NCBI GenBank assembly: GCA_913061055.1
Contig: CAJXVA010000040.1
Span: 1-34,300 of the forward strand
Length of the DNA stretch: 34,300 bases
Reading direction: 5' to 3'
From: an uncultured Pseudomonadota bacterium
GTDB taxonomy: Bacteria; Myxococcota_A; Polyangia; Nannocystales; Nannocystaceae
Shown: positions 33,198 through 34,300 of the stretch, in pieces
Layout: the number at the start of each line of letters is the position of its first letter
Position numbering within the stretch: position 1 is the first letter of the stretch
Program-made: the position numbers and the translations under genes
The notes under the pieces: model-generated
The model's input: only the letters and a program-made list of their open reading frames with translations
What the model was told of the DNA's origin: nothing
The model's database searches: none

Positions 33198-34040
33198 CTA
33201 GACGCCAAGCTCCTCCGCAGCTCGGGCCGCTTCGGGAACCGAAGTCGCGGCCCGACGGAACCAGGCAAGTGCGACCCTACGATTCCTTCGGACGCCTTCG
33301 CGGTCCCGGTAACAGAGGCCGAGAAGGTACTGAGACCACGGTTCTCCCTGTTCGGCTGCCCGTCGGTACAGAAGAGCGGCACGTCTGCGGTCGAGCCGAA
33401 CTCCATCGCCGTTGAAGTGCCGAACACCCAGGCTGGCCTGAGATTCGGCATCGCCGTGCCTCGCAGCGCGCCTCAACCACAGGACGGCTTCCTCACCTCT
33501 TGCGGGCGGGTCTTCCTGCCCGTTGCAAATACGCGCCAGCCAATGCAGTGCCGTAACGTTGTTGTCGTAGGCCGCCTTCTCGTACCACCGGAGCGCGAGC
33601 TTCCAGGATTGCCTGACCACGTCGCCACACCGGTACATGTGGCCGATGTTTGCCATCGCGGCCGACTTGCCTGCGAATGCGGCCTTTCGGTACCAACGCA
33701 GCGCTGTGTGTGGGTCGGCTTCAACGCCCGCCCCTGTGAATAGCGCTACGCCCAAGCTCACCTGGGCATCGTGTTCACCAGCGGCGGCAGCCAAGCGAAA
33801 CCAGTGAACCGCTAGGCTCTGGTCCTGCGGCAGGCCCCAACCGTCACGATGGCTCTCCCCCAAGAAGTTCTGTGCCTCAGCGTTACCTTGCTCGGCGGCT
33901 TTGGTGTACCAGCTGACTGCTCGTGGCCGGTCCTTGGGCGCATCGAAGTCGTAGGCGCACCCAAGCTCAAACTGAGCCTGCGGGTCCCCAGCTCTTGCTG
34001 CGTGTAGCAAGAGTCGACGCTTCGAGCGGGGCTGGCCCAT
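33198..34040 (-). CDS. Sel1-repeat protein
   Basis: The product is 280 aa from ATG at 34040 (a TTG at 34058 is possible; no clear ribosome site for the ATG). It consists almost entirely of Sel1-like repeats, the 36-residue TPR relatives. Examples: AQFELGCAYDFDAPKDRPRA, AQNFLGESHRDGWGLPQDQS, AQVSLGVALFTGAGVEADPH, AMANIGHMYRCGDVV, SQASLGVRHFNGDGVRLDRR and SQYLLGLCYRDREGVRRNRR. There are about seven units. No signal peptide, so it is probably a cytoplasmic protein-interaction scaffold. Repeats 4-5 (CGDVVRQSWK, ICNGQEDPPARG) are the most divergent. Confidence 0.9.
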   Translation of the reverse strand: MGQPRSKRRLLLHAARAGDPQAQFELGCAYDFDAPKDRPRAVSWYTKAAEQGNAEAQNFLGESHRDGWGLPQDQSLAVHWFRLAAAAGEHDAQVSLGVALFTGAGVEADPHTALRWYRKAAFAGKSAAMANIGHMYRCGDVVRQSWKLALRWYEKAAYDNNVTALHWLARICNGQEDPPARGEEAVLWLRRAARHGDAESQASLGVRHFNGDGVRLDRRRAALLYRRAAEQGEPWSQYLLGLCYRDREGVRRNRRVALAWFRRAATSVPEAARAAEELGV

Positions 34041-34163
34041 GGCGATGAAGTGTACCAACTCAGTTCTGCCAGACTGGTTCTCGGTCCTTTCGCCAGGCTG
34101 GTTCTCTCCTTGGTCTGGGGCCTCACATTGACGCCGTGTGCCCCCTTCGGCAGAGTTTGGGGT

Positions 34164-34300
34164 GTGGCTTTTCGCAAACTGAGCGCAGCTCTTTTCGTCT
34201 GGGCTCTAGGGTGCGGCCCGGTCGTGCAAAGCGGTAGCGAAGCCGGTTCGACTTCAGCTGCAGCCGACGCGTCGACGAGCGGCCCGGACACGTCCACGAC
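34164..34300 (+). CDS. N-terminus of a lipoprotein, cut by the window end
   Basis: The frame opens with GTG at 34164 and runs off the window after 45 codons. It encodes a signal peptide with RKLSAALFVWALGC (lipidated Cys near 17), followed by a Ser/Thr/Ala/Gly linker of the type seen in the other lipoproteins here. The function cannot be judged from this part. Confidence 0.65.
   Translation, partial: MAFRKLSAALFVWALGCGPVVQSGSEAGSTSAAADASTSGPDTST

Overview
The window is high-GC DNA that looks like a myxobacterial chromosome, most probably from the Nannocystineae (Nannocystis/Plesiocystis/Enhygromyxa type). This is an inference from gene content. It holds a trypsin-like protease with a MYXO-CTERM-style tail, a pair of proteins resembling the Myxococcales-restricted DUF2378/TIGR02265 family, a sigma factor beside a zinc-finger Ser/Thr kinase with TPRs, and many lipoproteins whose mature N-termini are Ser/Thr/Gly/Glu-rich linkers. 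No phage, insertion sequence, CRISPR array or rRNA was seen. One tRNA, tRNA-Ser(UGA), is present.

Layout. 0.1-5.0 kb: a secreted lysine-rich protein, tRNA-Ser, an acidic lipoprotein, and a two-gene unit of M50 intramembrane protease with CBS domains plus dicarboxylate/amino-acid symporter. 5.0-9.1 kb: a signalling patch with two SpoIIAA/STAS-like proteins, a CheY-like receiver, a MetOD1-like sensor protein and a PAS histidine kinase. 9.2-11.3 kb: an NAD(P)-dependent reductase translationally coupled to an AraC regulator. 11.3-17.0 kb: cell-envelope genes, with two tandem paralogous lipoproteins of exactly equal length, a TPR protein, two beta-propeller-like lipoproteins and the decayed remnant of a third. 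17.2-23.2 kb: a beta-helix lipoprotein divergent from a sigma factor, followed by a large zinc-finger/kinase/TM/TPR protein. 23.2-27.0 kb: tandem DUF2378-like genes, a small acidic protein, the MYXO-CTERM protease and a 2-oxoglutarate oxygenase. 27.0-30.7 kb: a PilZ gene and ribonuclease Z (rnz), separated by an apparently inserted EcsC/TerB-like lipoprotein gene. 30.9-34.3 kb: two unknown lipoproteins, a Sel1-repeat protein and the start of a lipoprotein cut by the window end.

The most notable observation is a 57-bp direct repeat with one mismatch at 27635-27691 and 29755-29811, offset by 2120 bp. Each copy carries the end of the PilZ gene and the first codons of rnz. The intervening oppositely oriented lipoprotein gene has its own plausible promoter inside the segment. 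This reads as a gene inserted at a former pilZ-rnz junction with duplication of that junction. Other points of interest are the sigma/zinc-finger-kinase pair, the recombined beta-propeller remnant at 15094-15251, and EcsC- and TerB-like domains placed in an exported lipoprotein. Domain and family calls were made by eye from motifs, not by database search.
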